Positions 63,077-64,000 of a stretch of DNA of 64,000 nt are shown in pieces. How positions within the stretch are numbered: the first letter of the stretch is position 1; every line of letters begins with the position of its first letter. The stretch is from the NCBI GenBank assembly GCA_902729315.2, contig LR746272.1, forward strand, positions 496,001 to 560,000, given 5' to 3'. Under the pieces are notes generated by a model. It saw nothing but the letters and a program-made list of their open reading frames with translations. It ran no database searches and was not told the DNA's origin. A program made the position numbers and the translations under genes. This DNA is from Spirodela intermedia (lineage: Eukaryota; Streptophyta; Magnoliopsida; Alismatales; Araceae).

Positions 63077-64000
63077 CTGCAATCAATACGCCAGTCAACT
63101 TTCCAAATTCCACCAAATCTCAGCTCCTCAGGATTTATGACGACGATGACGACGACGATGATGATGATAATAATAATAATCATGATGATGATGACAATGA
63201 AGATTTATGATGTCGTAGGGGTTCCGCATTCATGCAAATTGCCCAGAGAATGTCAGCAAGAGGACACATCTTTTTATGGTGATGACGATGATGATGACGA
63301 GCAGGGAAGTTTCAGACGCATGCCAATTCGTCATGGTACTCTAGAAGGCCCATGGCACTCGATCTCAACCCTATAGTAATGATAATGCTGACGAGTAGGC
63401 AGATGATGATCGAGTACGCTTCACATTCATGAAAATTTAGCAGAGAATATCAGAAAACGAAAGGCGCTCAATGCGATCTGATCTATAAAAATCTGTTTAA
63501 TAATTACAATAATAATAAGAACAATGACGATGATAATAATATGATGATGATGATGATGATGATAGAAGCTGTGCATTCGTGGAAATTTGGCAGAGTATGA
63601 GAAAACACAAAGTTCTCGATACATCTGACTTCAATCTTCAGGACTATAATAACAATAATGATGATGATGATGACGACGACGACCATCATCATCATCATCA
63701 TCATCACGGAAGTTTCATAGTCATGGAAATTCGACAGAGCATGTTCGTGCCAGCCCATCTGCAACCCCTGCGGGGTCTTCAGAAGAGGCCAGAACCCCCA
63801 CGTTCACGAATCAGGTCTTTTGGTGGAAATCGATCACTGCAGAACGAACTCCGCAGATTAATTTGGCAACTATTCCCTTTGGGGTAAAAGTTTTTGCCTT
63901 AAATATATACTAAAGCTTTTGAAGAAGATGGGAAAGCATGCAGATGTGGGGAATGCATGACTTCAAATATTTCGGGCATGTCTATTAATAGTGATTACAA
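63077..64000 (-). other. Polygalacturonase intron, continuing past the window
   Basis: From the acceptor of the last exon to the window edge no further polygalacturonase exon could be found, so this appears to be one intron of more than 900 bases. It is dominated by trinucleotide arrays, annotated separately. Confidence 0.6.
63139..63745. repeat. GAT/GAC trinucleotide arrays with a recurring linker
   Basis: Runs of GAT, GAC and AAT units occur at about 63139-63200, 63280-63301, 63400-63412, 63520-63562 and 63655-63707. Each is followed by a related linker resembling cattcatg-aaattt-gcagaga. Copies of the linker occur at about 63229, 63310, 63427, 63574 and 63718, suggesting repeated duplication of a microsatellite-plus-linker unit. 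Confidence 0.75.

Noticed and set aside
62512-63210. A 232-residue plus-strand open frame over the polygalacturonase exon
   Set aside because: It is the antisense of a GC-rich GH28 exon; its tail translates a GAT microsatellite into poly-Asp and poly-Asn.

Overview
The window is nuclear DNA of a flowering plant. Every confident gene is a plant family with GT-AG introns. Some coding sequences are very GC-rich (trihelix factor, USP-kinase, polygalacturonase, ARF) while introns are AT-rich, a bimodality most typical of monocots; the species cannot be fixed from the sequence. I found no viral, bacterial or CRISPR sequence and no tRNA or rRNA gene.

Layout, left to right. 1-1088: 5' end of a CIP7-related gene (minus, leaves the window on the left). 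2585-3420: a G-box cluster followed by coding-like scraps of unknown identity. 3710-4828: single-exon trihelix factor (minus). 5690-25963: complete 24-exon NUP107 spread over 20 kb (minus). 29254-34008: 13-exon ARF7/ARF19-type auxin response factor (plus). 34490-37859: plastid co-chaperonin CPN20 (minus), with a ~200-bp satellite array in one intron. 38776-43807: nine-exon USP-domain/RLCK-IX kinase without a U-box (plus), head-to-head with CPN20 and with a probable solo LTR in its first intron. 44168-48777: FLU, the tetrapyrrole-synthesis regulator (plus). 50260-51032: FLZ-domain zinc finger (plus). 51572-58721: 12-exon UBP1-type RNA-binding protein (minus). 60282-61663: JAZ/TIFY repressor (minus). 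62548-64000: last exon and part of an intron of a GH28 polygalacturonase (minus, leaves the window on the right).

The exon models were built by hand from reading-frame conservation, splice signals and family resemblance. In every complete gene the exon lengths close in phase: NUP107 1090 aa, ARF 1015, CPN20 260, kinase 749, FLU 356, FLZ 229, UBP1 436, JAZ 260. The genes do not form one pathway; CPN20 and FLU are plastid proteins, ARF and JAZ are hormone-signalling repressors or activators, and the rest are unrelated neighbours.

The points most worth a second look are: a NUP107 intron whose only frame-preserving donor begins GA instead of GT; a GC-AG intron in UBP1; the satellite in CPN20 whose monomers repeat a G-box; the Jas intron of the JAZ gene; a symmetric, skippable exon in FLU; two upstream ORFs in the ARF leader; and the unidentified coding-like segments at 2830-3420. 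I saw no clearly new biological system.
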